Part shown: positions 31,501 through 44,714 of the stretch, in pieces
Layout: the number at the start of each line of letters is the position of its first letter
Position numbering within the stretch: position 1 is the stretch's first letter
Translations under genes and position numbers: made by a program
Notes under the pieces: model-generated
Databases searched by the model: none
Told to the model about the DNA's origin: nothing
What the model saw: the letters and a program-made list of their open reading frames with translations, nothing else
NCBI GenBank assembly: GCA_034401135.1
Contig: JAWZSP010000006.1
Span: forward strand, 4,030,001 to 4,094,000
Reading direction: 5' to 3'
Source of the DNA: Volutella citrinella
Taxonomy: Eukaryota > Ascomycota > Sordariomycetes > Hypocreales > Nectriaceae
DNA: 64,000 nucleotides

Positions 31501-33384
31501 AGATCTCGAAACTGATGCAGAGAATGAAGAAGGCATCGAAAGAGGTCCTGAGGATGCCGTCGATGAATTTGCCGGTGCTGGCGCTGACGAAGGCTTTGAA
31601 ATTGACATTGCTGAGGATGATGGAGTCGCTGATACAGGTGCTGGTGCTTGCGCTTGTGAAGACGCTGAAGGCCCGGGCAATGATGAGGCGGTCGATAAGG
31701 GCGCCCGCAGCGATGAAGATGGTGAGACCGCAAATGAAGGCCCTGGCACTGTGGTACGCGTAGCTGCTCCCTCAAGAACTGATGAAGATGCCGGTACAGG
31801 TGCAGATTTTGACGAAGGCGGGGAAGCAGTCGGAGCAGTCGGAGGCGTCGGGGCCTCCGAAGACGAAGGTGCAGACGAGGGTGTTGACGCAGACGATGAT
31901 GGTTGTGAAGGCTGTGGCATTGTGGTTTTTGCTCTTCCTCCTTCAAGTTCAACCTCGGAGAAAGTCAAACTTTGAGGGCCACCTCGATCTGGGAGGATTC
32001 GCTCGTTTTGGCGCGGAAGGGAGCCGGCAGAATCAAGGCTGGAAGTGGTAGAGGCTGTATCCTTGCCTCCCGCATTCTCGCGTTCTTGGGACGCCCCAAA
32101 CTCGAGGAGGACTTCACCATCGTGGTCAGGGAGAATATCAACAGGTGTGACGGGGTGCACATCGCTGTGCACCCTCAATTGCTGTATTTGTGAAGCTTGG
32201 GTGGGTTGCGTGGCTTGAGTCGTGATAACTGCGCAGTCATCGTCTGGGAGAACAAGAGCAGGTCCCATGGCATCGCGGCTCAGGCTGTCCTGTGTTGGTG
32301 AAACTGTGTTGGTCTCCACGCTTGTAGTGGTCTCTTCATCGGGAATAATAGCAGAAGGGGTCGGGACTCGATTTTTGCGGACAAGATTCTCCGTTGTTGG
32401 CTGTTCTCGAGTGGTCTCCCGGGGTGGGCTCAGATCATCCCTGTTGGGAACTCCCACGCCTTTCTCGTCGGCTTCTGTTGCGGTCCAATGCGGCCCAATT
32501 TTCAATGAGTCCCCATTTTCATATTCTGCGGCCCTGCGCATTGGCGATTCTTGTCGCACGCTCGGAGAGGGTGGCAGTGACTGCTTCCCAGGACTATGGG
32601 ATGGAGAAGATTCCAGTGGCTCCTGAGGCCCGGATGGCCGCGTTACCTTGTCAACCTGCGGAGGGCCTGGTTCTGTCATTTCCGAGTCTTGAGGAGCTGG
32701 TGTCACTGAAACATCGTCTCGGGTTTCATGATCCGGAGCTACGGATGCCGATGCCTCCGACAGGGGCGGCCGAGGCTCCGATTCAGTTGGGCGGGTTGTG
32801 GTAGTAATCTGTGTCGTTGGTTTGGCCTGGGAGGGTGCTGAATCCGGTAGTAGCTGGTCGCCCGGAAGAGACTCAGATGAGGGGGTTGGCAACGTGGCGT
32901 CATCAGCCTTCTCTGGAGCCTGGGGGGGTGATAGTTCCGCTGTTGGCTTCACTATTGAAGGCACATGATCACGAGCTACATTTGGAACTGCGTCGGCGCG
33001 AATGGGCGAATGAGGCGCCGATGAAGGCGGCGAAACTGGCTCTCGTGGGGCCTGGGGCTTGGGGGACTTTGGAGGGTTGTGAGATTTGGATGGTGATGAG
33101 AGCGCCTTGGGCGAGGGAGCCGGATGCGCGTCTTTGGCAGCCTCAGGCTCTGGTCGATGGCCCTTGTTAGGCTGCTGAACGGTGGTGTACCGTGCTACCA
33201 TCAGGCCTTTGATGCGCCTGGGCATCCTAGAGGAGATGGGCTTGGTTGGGGACTGCGACTGGCGATGTGTTCTCTTGAGATTCCTGCGACGAGGGGACTC
33301 TGGAAGCTCGTCATCGAGCAAGGTGGACGTCGCCACCACAATGCTGTCGGCGATGTCCTGGTCGCCAGGCCCCGACGGAGCCAT
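28569..33384 (-). CDS. Large disordered protein with Ulp1-like domain, frame break
   Basis: One gene read leftwards in two parts: a frame of 1243 codons (33384-29656) and a second of about 347 codons (29611-28569), separated by a 44-base candidate intron with gtaagt donor and aacag acceptor. The first about 650 residues are Pro/Ser/Thr-rich and disordered, followed by an about 100-residue folded block and a Gln/Pro-rich stretch. Near residue 1130 a Ulp1/SUMO-protease-like (C48) domain begins: PCPHWSLVRIQ supplies the catalytic-type His and LSHYDPI the Asp; ANDSRESGVCVV in the second part aligns with the Q..N..DCGV block, but the catalytic Cys position is Ser. The C-terminus is coiled coil. 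The exons are out of phase by one base at the intron, so the gene may carry a frameshift, or the junction is non-standard. It is probably an inactive, protease-derived protein. Confidence 0.65.
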
Positions 33385-35818
33385 GTCTGGCAGCGGCGAC
33401 TATGGGGAAGCGACAAGAGAGGAATAGCGGAGGGTGGGCAGGGGACAAGTTGGCTGAACAGCTGCGGCTGTGCAGGGGATGGAGAGGATTCATACAAGTT
33501 GATGAGGGAGGGGACGAGCGGAGGAAATGAGACGAGGGAAGTGGAATAAACAAAAAACAGAGCGAGGCCACCGCCAGGCTGCGTCGGGCGCGACAGCCGG
33601 GGAAGGAGGGGCGAGGGCAGCTGAAGCCGGAGCTGGAGCTGCAGCTGGAGTGAGTGGGAGCTGGAGGGAGAGGCAGGTGCGTTGGGAGCTGGAGCTGGGG
33701 CGGGTCAGGTGATGGCAGCCGGCTGCACCGCTCGACCGACAGACGAAGAACAACAACGACGAGATGGAAGGATGGGTGGGTGAGATGAGATGAGATGGGA
33801 CAGGCGAGGATGGATTCGGAAGGCCGACAATCAATTCGGAGCGCGCGGGGGGCCCTGGATACGATGACTTGGCGCGGGAGGGCGGAAACGGCTGTTGGCA
33901 GTCGCGACGAGGAAGCGAACGGGGATGTCGGGATTGAGCCTCTGGAGAGGTCACGGAGGTCACGGCTGGGCTGACGAGTTGTTTGAACAATATGCTCTGT
34001 TCAAAAAGAGCGAGACCTCAGACAGGCGCACTAGCAATTACAATTGCAAGCCAGACCAGACCCAGACCCAGACGGAGGACGGGCGGAACATGACAGGTTC
34101 ACAAGCGCCGGGATACGAAGCGAAGACTAGCAGCTAGCGAGCGAGCGACGCACGCACCAGGACCAGGACGGTAGATTAAACACGGTCCCCTACAGGCTAC
34201 TTGCACAGTCCCTACCTGGGAAAGGTGGGCGAGTGAGCCGATCTGGGGCCAACGAGCCACACACACAACACCGACGCCATCGACCGCGGACCAACCGCAA
34301 GCCAGCGCGGACCACCCGACATGGGGCCCTTGGACGACCGTGGCTGGCGGTGCCCACGCAATGCAAGCGACCGTGGCGACTGGCAAATGGCAGGGTCATG
34401 CTTTCTTGGGTGTGGTAGTGGTGGTGGTGGTCGGAGTGGTGGGAGTGGTGGCCCTCGGCTGGTGTTGAGACATGGGCGCCGTCCGTTGCCGTCCGTTGGC
34501 TACAGCTGCAGTCCCGTTGACTGCACGTTGGCGTGCGTCGCACCAACGCTCGAGGCAGCGAGTGAACAACAAAAAGGAAGGCAAGAGAAGCCAAGAGAAG
34601 CGACGACGAGGCCGCCTGCAGAGCGTGCGCCCGCCGCCCCCAGGAAGGGAGAACAAACACTGACAAAAGGAACAAGACGGGGAGGGTCTGGCCTTTGCTG
34701 TTTACCATATGCTCATTTCTGCAGGCGGCTAATACGGTTCACGGCTTGTGGAGAAAAGGGACCCCCCTCCCCACAGACGGCGAGCCAAGGCTGCCCCGTG
34801 TGATTCGACATGGGTCCACGACTCCAGCCGCTCCAGCGTGTGTGACGGGGTATCAAGTTGTGACTGATAGGTCACGCTTGGCGTTGTCCGGATGAGTCTC
34901 GCCAGCTCCGCCACCAGCCGGGAGACGGACACCAAAAATGCAGCGTTTGGATAAGGGATTTTTTGGAAGTTGGTTGATGCGACACGGGTAGTAATTAATT
35001 ATCTCATCGGCGGCATCTTCTCCCGCTCGGTAACGAAAACGCGCAAAAATGGTAGGGGGAGGCCAAGCCACAAGCCACGACCTAGGCAGCACGGGATAAG
35101 TCGTAGTTGACCTTGGCAACCAGTCTCGCCAGTCGTCAATGCGTGTGCGCCACCACCACCACCACGGAATGTCAGCAGCCAGACGAAGAAAACGCCGCCA
35201 AGCCGCCCAGGCCACCATTGGCCCACGACCATGCCGCGCGATCGCTGATCACGCTAATAGCAAATCAAGCGCCAGTCGCGGTCGCGCCTGGGCACACACA
35301 AGCAATGAGGCGATGGATAAATTATTGCTCCGCTGCGGGGTTATACTTTGTACAACACAACTAGTCTGGATCAATTACTCCGGGAGGTTATCTATAATCC
35401 TGATCTGTGCGCCCCGAGGCTAAGAGCTGAAGCCTCTGCTCAGAAACATTATTATGCGCGCGGGTAGCCATATACACTGAAATACCGAGTTCGCATAGAT
35501 CCTAGTCAGGAGCACCGCAGTAGAAATGCCTCCTAATCTGGATTTAGAAACCCCAGCAAAGTTCCTCTTCTTGTGCCCATTGATGAAGCCCGTCCTTGAG
35601 AATGACTTGGCCAGGAGCAGACGATGATGAATTTTGAAAAAAGGAGCTTCCTTTATGGTGCTGGATTGCCTGGTCGAGGCTGTCCTCATGTCCATTCAAC
35701 AGAGTCGCCCGAGTACATCATTTTCACGCCATGGAACTTTCAAGTGGTCATTGATTTCTTATGCTATCAAAATCTACCTAGAATCCCAAAACATCGATGG
35801 CTGCCCGCTTCCAAATTA
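33385..35818. other. Long gene-poor stretch before the cluster
   Basis: About 2.4 kb with no convincing gene. The first 0.7 kb is probably promoter and 5' UTR of the Ulp1-like gene. The rest contains GC-rich low-complexity pieces (CCA tracts near 35150) and short frames. It separates the housekeeping side from the indole-diterpene cluster and may be the cluster border. Confidence 0.5.
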
Positions 35819-38800
35819 TCACTCGTTTGTTTGCTGTCCTCCTTCCAGACTCTGCAGCCTCACCAGCTCAGCATAGTGTCCATTCTTCTGTATCAACTCC
35901 GCATGTGTCCCCCGCTCGACAACCCTGCCCTGGCTGAGGACAAGGATGGCATCTGCCTTCTGGATTGTGCTTAGCCTGTGCGCCACGGCCACCGTTGTCC
36001 GCCCCTTTGCCGCTTGGTCCAGCGCAGCTTGGACAACTCGCTCCGACTCCGAGTCGAGCGCAGAGGTTGCCTCGTCGAGCAGGAGGATTCGCGGGTTTCG
36101 GATCAACGCTCGAGCAATGGCGATGCGCTGCTTCTGACCGCCAGATAGTAGTCCGCCTTTGCTGCCCACTATCGTGTTGAAACCGTCAGGGAGGGAAACA
36201 ATAAAGTCGTAGATATTCGCCTGCTCGCATGCATGCTTCAATGTCGTCTCAGATACCTCCGATTCTGTAGCGCCCAGGATAATATTTTGTCGGATTGTGC
36301 CTTGATAGAGCGTTGGCTCCTGACTCACTAGACCGATCAGAGAACGGTATTCGGCAATGTTCAGCATACTGATATCCCTTCCGTCAATAAGGACCTTGCC
36401 TCGGGACGGGTCATAGAAGCGTTCTATGAGCGAGATGCTGGTACTCTTGCCACAGCCCGACGCGCCCACAAGAGCCACAAACTGGCCGGGCTGAATGTCG
36501 AAGCTGAGTCCCTGAGCAACAGGGTGTTCCAGGCGTGTCGGGTAGTTAAAGTAGACATTGTCAAACTCAATATGCCCGTCAATGTGGTTAATGCTCAATC
36601 CTTCATTGCACCATGTATCCACAATAGGTTTCTGGTTGAAAAGCTGGTCAAGCTCCTGCGCAGCACTGTAGGCTTTGCTCATATCGGCTGCATGGGCGAA
36701 AAAGATGCCTGCAGACTGGGCACTGAAGATGACGGAGATGAAACAGGCAAAGAATTGGAACATGGTGTACTCTTGGCGGGCAATGAGCTGTCCGCCATAC
36801 CAGAAGCAGAGCGCCATGACAAAGTTGAGGAACGACTCCGAGGCGGCAAACAGGATCGTCGATTTGAGGATGGAGTAGAAACTTGCCTGCTGCTGGACCG
36901 ATAATGCCTGGCGATAGTGGCCGAGCACGTCGGCTTCCCTATTTAGCGAGGCAACTGTGCGGATGGCCGATATAGCTTCACCGGCATAACCCGCTGACGC
37001 GACGTAGGCCGCTTTGGAGCGCCTCTCGTAGTGTGACAGGATCCAGAAACGGAAGAACCCACAGCAGACGATGATGGGCACTGCCCCGGTGCACACCAGA
37101 GCCAACTTCCAGCCGATCGCGATGCCGACAGCCAGGCCCGCGACCAGCGTCGTCACAATCATCAGGAGGTTGCCTAGAGTCACGCCACTGATCCCGGCCA
37201 GGTCCGTCGTCCGGGTAGAGAGCAAGGTAGTCAGCGCACCCGCAGTGTTGACATCCTGATCGAAGAAGCTGACGTCCTGGCGCAAGATTGTTCGGAATGT
37301 CTTGTCGCGTGCGCGGTGGACGAGGCGTTCTGAGCACTTGGCAAACGAGATGCCGTGCGCTGTGTTCGCAAGCAGGCAGACGCCGCCCAGCATGAGGTAC
37401 ATTGCAGCCCAGAAGTCCGAGTCGCTCTTGATCTGCGCGCGGTTTGTTGCGGTGATGGGCGTGGACAATGTGGAGAGAGCCTTGGCGAGGAAGACGGCCT
37501 GCACGGGAGTCGCGCCTCCTGCGATGATGGAGAAGACGAGGCCAATGAGCATCAGCCCGACTTCTTGCCGGTTGAAAGAGGCAATGAGCTTGGTGAGCTC
37601 CCAGGCCGACGTGGACTTTGATGCCTTTGCCGGGCTGTCAGATCCGATCGGCGTAGAGTCGCCCGCTTCGTTGGAAGGGACGGTTTCAGTGGCGGTGCCG
37701 ACTGATTGTCCCGGTTGAGACGAGGAGGTCTGGCCCAGCTTTGAGTCGTCGGCTTCTTTCAGGCCTTCGGAGCTGCCTTGTGACTCCGCTTCTCTGTCAA
37801 TTTCTTGAGCTGACACAAGTTCGGCATAGTAGCCCTGACGTCGTAGAAGCTCGGTGTGCACGCCCTGTTCGACAATCTTGCCGCGCGCCATTACCACGAT
37901 ATTGTCTGCGTCCTTGACCGTGGAGAGCCGGTGGGCAATCGTGATGGTGGTGCGGCCTCTCGAAGCGGCTTCCAGCGCCTCCTGCACAAGACCTTCTGAT
38001 TTCGTATCGAGCGCTGAAGTGGCCTCGTCAAGGATCAGGACTAGACATATCAGCTGTGATGCTCATTGGGGCCAGGGAAATGGGGGAATACTCACTTCGG
38101 GGATTCGAGACAATGGCCCTTGCAATTGCGATGCGCTGCTTTTGGCCACCAGACATGAGGAAGCCACGCTCGCCGACATTGGTCTCGTATCCTTGTGGCA
38201 GGCTGGTGATAAATGTGTGGGCATTGGCCTTTTTCGCGGCTTCAGTGACCAGTATCCTCTGGTACTCCTCTGGCTCGTCCTTGAACATGGTACCGAGAAG
38301 GCCATGTCGGATATTCTCGAAAATAGTCGTGCTGAAGAGAGTGGGCTCCTGGCTGACGAGCGAAATCTGTTGGCGTAGCCATTGCGTGTTGAGGGAGCTG
38401 ATATCGTGGCCGTCCAGATATATCGAGCCGGCAACGGGCTCGTAGAAACGCTCAATCAGACCAACGATGGTACTCTTTCCAGAGCCTGAAGCGCCCACAA
38501 GAGCAGTTGTTTGGCCCGCCGGGATGTTGAGTGTGATACCATCCATAACAACGACGTCGGGGCGGGAAGGGTACACATGCTTGACATTCTCTAGGTAGAT
38601 GTCACCCTTGACTGAATCTAGTTCCTTTCCAGACTCCGAAAAGGGGTCGATTGGTGACTCGCGGTCGATGATGCTGTAGACCTTGGCGGCAGCAGCGAGA
38701 CCCATGGACAGAGCCTGGAAGTTTGGACCAATGTTGCCCAGAGCGAACGCACCCAGCACAATGGCCATGACTGTAACAAGGATCTGCTCGACCGAGTAGC

Positions 38801-39973
38801 CGTCATAAGCGACATACTGGCCGCCAAGCCAAAAGGCCAGGCCGTATCCGAGGTTGACAATGGACAGCATTATCGCGATCAGGACACCCAGAGCCGCCTT
38901 GGACCGGATACTGTAACGCTCCGTCTCGACGAGATGAGAGTCATACTGCCGGGCAAGCCACTTCTGCATGCCAAAAGCAAACGAGCTGCGGATCGAACTG
39001 ATGGCCTCTTCGACCAGCGTCGCGCCAGGCAGGTAGGCGTCCATCGACTTCTTGGTGTACTTGACCATGATGACTGAGCCACCCCCCATGTCTATTACCA
39101 GGGCAACGACGACCGATGTCAGGATAAGCGTAAGCTTCCAGAACTTGATGAAGCCAATCACGTATGCGGTGATGAAGGTGGACACGGCGACCAGCGTGAG
39201 GCAGAGCTTCTGGGATATGCCCTCCTGGATGAGATTGGTACCGTCGGTGATGCTCGTCACGATTTCGCCGACGCCAAGGGTGTCAAACAGGCCAATGTTC
39301 TGTCGCATACACTTCTCCAGATATCTTGCCCTGATCTCAGCAGTGACACGCTCGCCGGTATCTGTATCCAGTCAGAATAGAACAGAACGGGCAAGTGGCT
39401 GCGTCCCGCGACGGGAGCCGAGGCCGGAGTCTTACAGAGAAAGCCCACGGTCGATATGTAGGTTGCCACGAAGTCGGCGATGCCCAGATAGACAAAGTAG
39501 AGGACCGTGCTATTGAGGGTCGACATGAACTCGTCATACGATGCCTTGCCGCTGAAGTAGTCTTCGAAAGCGCTCTGTAGGCGACCAAAGATGAGTGTCA
39601 TGAGCGGTTTGGCCGCGCCGCTGGCCACTGCCATGATGCATGACACCAGGAGAATGAGAAGGTCTACCGGTCGAGCATATCGGTACAGAGCGAGAAAGCC
39701 GACCTTGACATCCGGTCGATCCTGCTGTCGCCTTAGGACAGCCAGCTCGTCGGGCTGCAAGATAGGGCCATCTTCGAGGGCAGCGGCGGCTGTCTCTTCG
39801 CTTTCACGGTCCCTGTGATCGATATTATCTAGCTGGTATTCGTTGTCATTGCTCTGAAAGGTCTCCGGAGCTCTTGCTCGGGAAGGAGAATCTGGGAGTT
39901 GGATGCGTTCGTCTCTTGCAAACTTCCCCATGATGCGTCTGGGTCTGCGTGGTGATCGCCGAGAAGTACCCAC
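35819..39973 (-). CDS. Full-length ABCB (MDR-type) exporter
   Basis: Three exons, 39973-39436, 39361-38096 and 38040-35819, spliced in frame, give 1341 residues with the order TMD1-NBD1-TMD2-NBD2. Exon 1 carries the cytosolic N-terminus and first membrane spans; the first junction reads GFLYTGERVTAEIRARYL, a strong ABCB consensus. NBD1 has Walker A GASGSGKST, signature LMSGGQKQRIAIA and Walker B LILDEATSALD; NBD2 has GASGCGKST, LLSGGQKQRIAIA and LLLDEATSALD. Both sites look catalytically complete. The protein is a plasma- or vacuolar-membrane ATP-driven exporter of hydrophobic compounds. Its position at the left border of the cluster suggests export of, or self-protection from, the cluster product. 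Met at 39931 (MGKFARD) is an alternative start. Confidence 0.93.
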
Positions 39974-40780
39974 GGCTCGACAACGTATTTATCAGTGCTG
40001 CATCAATAAAATGGTACCCATCTTTTCTCTGGAATGCTGCCTGGTGAAAAGGTGGGTGCACGAGGTATGTACGTCCACCCCGAGCTCACCACCCTTAGGC
40101 TTGCAGCTACTTTTCCGCCCCCATTGCACTTTTTGCACTTCATAAAACTGGAAGCTGATCCTGAAACCTGGCCCGTCGCTCCCGTGTGCCATCCTGGCAA
40201 GTTGGGATCAATTAATCTTGATAGGCCCTTCAGGTGCTGCGAGTAATCACGCCGGTCAGCAAGGGGCCGATTGTTCAGACCAATTATTTTACATGTGCAC
40301 ATTGAGACTTCCTCATTGCCCGAGACATTCAAGGGCCGTAGCCTGTTTATTGCGGCTGGAGCCTGGAGTCCTGGACGTCATTTTCTTTCAAAGGGGTGGT
40401 GAGAATGTCTCACAAACCAAATGATGACCCTGGGTCAACGGAGCATATACATACCGTCTCGGGGAGCTGTAAGTATTTAATCAGGGGGTCCGGACAATAA
40501 CAACAGCCCGGCTCCGGGGGCGCGGGAGGGGGCCAATCTCTTCCCTAGTCTGGCTATCGATACCGGTCAAGACATTACAGAAGTATTTTTCCACGGGAGG
40601 ATAGAGTGTCCAGAATTGGGCAGAGCTATTGGAGCATGATTACGGCGATCATTACGAAGGTATCATATCACGAGCGCATTGGCATTGTTGCATCAAGTAC
40701 TTTATCATTCATTCTATTGAGGGATAGAAGATCAGGCGAACAGCAATCTGCAGAACTGTCAAGTACCATTCACTTCTCCA
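39974..40780. other. Promoter of ABC transporter; no gene
   Basis: About 0.8 kb between the leftward ABC transporter start and the 3' end of the leftward prenyltransferase gene. A TATA-like gtatttatc lies about 15 bases before the transporter ATG. Short frames only. Confidence 0.45.
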
Positions 40781-42163
40781 TCACTCAGCCGCAAGGGGCG
40801 CACTATAGTACAGGGTCTGGTAGACGCCCTTTTTCTTCGTGTAGATGTAGGATGCATCGCAGTGGACGGGCTTGGGACGCCCGTGGTTGGTTGGACCGCT
40901 GTGGTTATCGTTAGCCAGCCATCTCAAGCAGTTGTGCGCCATCTCTCCAAGCATGCCACTGCCGGGTACTTACAAGGCCTCTGTGAAAATCTGGCCGTAC
41001 TTGCCATTCTGGCCCCATGGATGCCCAACCTTGCGGAAGACCTCCTCGTAGTTCTCAATCGTCTCTTGGTCGCTCCGAACGTAGTTCCAGGTCGGCAAGT
41101 ATGACTTGACCCTGGGGAGGTCTTGGCCTGGTTGGAGCTCGATGCTGAAGTACAGCTTCTGGCAGAGCATGGACGAATCATTCAGGTCCTTTTCGAACTC
41201 CAGGTTGGGGACACCCTCTGGTTCCTGCAGCAGGAGGTGCCAGATATCGCGAAGCACATCCAAGCCTTGCTCTGTTTCTTCGTCCCAGATGAGGCCCCCA
41301 AGGGTCACATACTCGCGGACGGTTGTGAAGGCGTTGCTCTTGGTGTGAAGATACAGCTTCACTCTTGCGTCCATCATGTGCTCTTCATCAAGGCAGTCAA
41401 TGGCGAGCAGCTCAATCGGAGACCCTGGGAGGCTGGAGACAAATCTTCGTTTGCCGTTAGCAACACAATCGCATAGAAGGTGGAAGCTATCTTACTTCTC
41501 CATGAGATCAACGGCTTCAGGTTTGAACGCAGGCGTGAGACTCCGCAGCATACTCCAGACCGTCTCGGAAGATGACGTCTGTGTGGCAATCTCCTTGGGT
41601 CTGGGGTTGATGTAGAGCTTCATGGATACCTCTGAGCCCTTGAGGTCAAATGCGGTGAGACCAAAGGGAATTCTTTTGATGGAAGCGGCTTGCACCCCGT
41701 CAGGGACAAAGTTCTGTAGCCATATGGGTAGTGTCTCCACGACGTGCTGTGATTCTTCTTTCGTCAAGAAGAAGGCCTTGATCAGGGCGTTGCTCCAATT
41801 CGTCGAGAAGCCAAAGGCCTTAGACAGCGAAGCCACGATGTCCTTGGTCGCTTGGGTGGCTAGCGGATCCAGAGGCGTGCCTCCATGGGGACCAATCATG
41901 TCCCAGCAATACCGAACACAGTTGTCCTTGGAAGCATTGAGGCTCAGCTGGATTGGAGAGCCACTCTGGGTCATGTACGACGGACCCAGGGCCTTGGATG
42001 GCCGTGGGCCAAGATTGGGGAGAACATGTTCGCGAAGAATACGCAACTGCGCCTCCTGGTCTGCCACAGTGTACGCATCAGTTGCATTCATGAGAGCTAC
42101 CAGGGGCTGAACGATATGGTCCTCCCAGTACTCGACATCTTTAGGGTCAGTGTCAATCGCCAT
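40781..42163 (-). CDS. Aromatic (DMATS-type) prenyltransferase, PaxD/LtmE/F-like
   Basis: Three exons, 42163-41496, 41444-40974 and 40898-40781, give 418 residues, the usual size for fungal indole prenyltransferases. The protein begins MAIDTDPKDVEYWEDHIVQPL and has family blocks such as SYMTQSGSPIQLSLN (residues about 60-75), CVRYCWDMIGP, the SVSMKLYINPRP-like VSMKLYINPR block and ARVKLYLHTKSNAF, ending with VHCDASYIYTKKKGVYQTLYYSA in exon 3, the standard closing strand of the PT-barrel. Lys/Arg/Tyr residues in these strands bind the diphosphate. It transfers a dimethylallyl group to an aromatic ring. In a cluster of this kind the ring is expected to be the indole of the diterpene (as PaxD, AtmD and LtmE/F do), so the end product is likely prenylated. 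Confidence 0.92.
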
Positions 42164-42918
42164 GGTGTGATGGTAGGATGCACGAGTGCGGACAAATGTG
42201 TGGGATGATTGAGAGGATGCCTTGGCGCAATTAAAGTAAACGGATTCGAGTAGGAATATCAGTGTCAAGAAATATACCGGCTGGTTCGTCTTCTATATGC
42301 GTGACACACCGAGTAATACCCTTACACTACGGAGTACTGGGTAGTGGGAGATAGCCCACCGCCGCAGGCGTGTACGGGGTCCTGCAGGGACCTAACGATG
42401 CCTGGTTAGTGGTGACACCGCTAAAAGCTGCATAGTGTGCATGTGAGGTGTCTTGGTTGAGGCGAGGATCTGACATTATGCAGGTTTTTGTGCAATCGGC
42501 CCGGTTCCGAAACTGTCTCTGTTCGGCTGGTAGGTGCAGATACCCACAGCTTGCAGCTCACACCGTTTATCGTAGCATGATATTTCATAATGTTGAGAAG
42601 ATCAAAGCTTGGGGATGTGTCAGGTTTTAATACCCAGTATGGAAGAACAGCCGGGATTCCAAGGGTGGATAGCAGAGATGGCCAAAGTACATGCAGTCTT
42701 GACTAGAGGTGATAAAAAGATCTTTTAACATATGATTTGCAGAGCGGCTGGAGCAGCCGCTTGGAAGCATGGAACGTCAGGAGAAAAAACATCCAAGAGT
42801 CTTGGGCTCTTAGTCACACTGCGATAGATTATTCTCGCTGCTGGCTACCACCTTGCACTTCCATGTTGCTGCTATGGATCAGACAACTAGAACAAGCACT
42901 ATCCTCTGTCACCCATGT
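42164..42918. other. Intergenic in cluster, no gene
   Basis: About 0.75 kb with the promoter of the prenyltransferase gene on its left and the 3' flank of the P450 gene on its right. Short frames only. Confidence 0.45.
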
Positions 42919-44714
42919 TCAAGCCGCAAGATTTCGCCGTCTCAACAGCACCACCGCGTCCCGGTTAGGAAGAATCTTGTCTCCGTGAATGATGTTGGGT
43001 GGACGCGCAGACACAAAGCCATCCTGCAACTTAAAGTCATACTCGAGCAGTAGGCGGCTTGTGATTGCCTTGATGGCGTACTGTGGGCGGAGTTTAGTCA
43101 CTGGGGATCGAACGACGGAGAATTGTAGCATCTGGTGAAACGAAGGCATGGAGGGCTATCACTTACCGCAGCCATAAATCGACCCGGACATGCATACCGG
43201 CCAAGGCCGAAATGAAGGTTGGAGGCACTGCTATTGGAGAAGGGTGCCGGTTGTTCTTCTGGGCTTCGTATCCAGCGCTTTGGGTCAAAGGAATCGGGAT
43301 CTGCTACAAGTCCACCGTCCGAGTTGATGCACTTGGCGGGAATCCCAACCTGCTGCCCCGGATACAATTGATAGCCATCCGAAAGCGTGATAGGTTGTCG
43401 GACAACCCTCCTGAATGTGACTGTAGTCAAGTTAGCCCTGCACGGCTGTGAGGCGCCGACAAAGATAAGGCGACTCACACTCCCCAACCGGGTTGATGCG
43501 CTGAGACTCTCTCATCAGGCTGTCGAGCTGCTTCATGTCAAGCATCGCTTGCTGAGAGATTTCACCCCAGCCTCCTTTTAGGACCGTCTCCTGCTCCTTT
43601 ATAAGGCTGGCCTTCAAGTCATCATCTGCAATCATATCGAACAGAATGTGTGTGGTGGCCATAGCCGTCGTGTGAACAACAGCCATGCTGAGTATTCCAA
43701 GGGTGCGATGGGCCAAGGCCATCGGGTGGGCTTCTTGTTCAGTCCGAGCAAGATCCATGCACCATTGGAGAAAGTCGTCGTGAGTCTCTTCGGGGCATTC
43801 TCGTCGCCTGTTCACTTCAGAGCCGAGAAGTTCCTGCACGTACTGAAGTTGCTCCTCGGCCTCGTGGATGGTGCTCACCCAGCTGCCGAGAAAGGACGTC
43901 AAGATTCTACCAAAGTCACGGTTGGTCGAGATGGTGTCGAAGATATTGCGGCTGTAGGATGCCACTGTTTCGAGAAACTCCTGGTCACGACAGATGTGCT
44001 CCCCAACGAAGACTCGGGCTGCAGCGCGGCTGGACAGACGCAAGACCGTCTCGTATGGATTGATGGCGACCCAATCCTCTGCGCGCCACGGAGTCAGCAA
44101 GCCCCTGAGAGTAGTCGTGGAGACTCACCATCGGCCTTGGGCAAAACGTGATGGAAGGCGTGCTTGAGTTCGTCCGTGATGATGGGAATAACCTGGGCTG
44201 AGCCGAGTCAACAAGGATATCCTGCTGTGTAAGGGCAAAAAACATGACTTACGAAGCCTCGGTGTAAGACGACGCTGGATGGCGTGCGTGTGAAGCTCAC
44301 TTCCGAGCAAAATCTTGGTCACATCACCAGCGTTATCGTCAAAGCTTGCCGTCAAGGGATCTAGTTTGTCGCTGGTGATGGCGCGTAACTCAGAGGCGTA
44401 GCGCAGGGGAAGGACAATGAGGTCCATGTCCATCTTGAGTAGCCTAAAGGGTTGATCGCCATACTGTGTCGTGGGTTAGATCTTCACTCATCATCTCTCC
44501 ACCGAGGACGGGGCACCAAAGAGGCTGATACCTTTCGGTAGCCGAGTTTGACAAGGCGTGCGGCATGGCTGTTGTACGTCAACCGATCAAGTGATTCCGG
44601 GAATATCTTGTGCCAGTACCTGACAGTCGGGATGAGTTCTGTCCTGGAGACACGATGGGCGATGTAAAGCAGCAGCAAGCAGAAAGCTGCCGCAATGACA
44701 TGCTCTGATACCAT
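42919..44714 (-). CDS. Cytochrome P450 (cluster P450 A)
   Basis: Six exons by splice signals and frame: 44714-44532, 44463-44253, 44197-44129, 44078-43479, 43420-43167 and 43080-42919, giving 492 residues. A single N-terminal anchor (HVIAAAFCLLLLYIA) indicates ER membrane. The block RRLTPRLPQVIPIITDEL, which spans the exon 2/3 junction, is shared with fungal diterpene P450s such as ent-kaurene oxidase and the Pax/Ltm P450s. The I-helix reads VVHTTAMATTHILFDM, the K-helix ExxR is ESQR, and the heme loop is FGLGRYACPGRF in exon 5. It probably oxidises a diterpene scaffold. Exact regiochemistry (PaxP-, PaxQ-, LtmJ/K-like) cannot be told from sequence by eye. It is transcribed away from P450 B, with which it shares a promoter region. 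Confidence 0.93.

Noticed and set aside
33490..33990. Leftward frame of 166 codons upstream of the Ulp1-like gene
   Set aside because: Ser/Pro-rich low-complexity frame with no domain; probably promoter or 5' UTR sequence.
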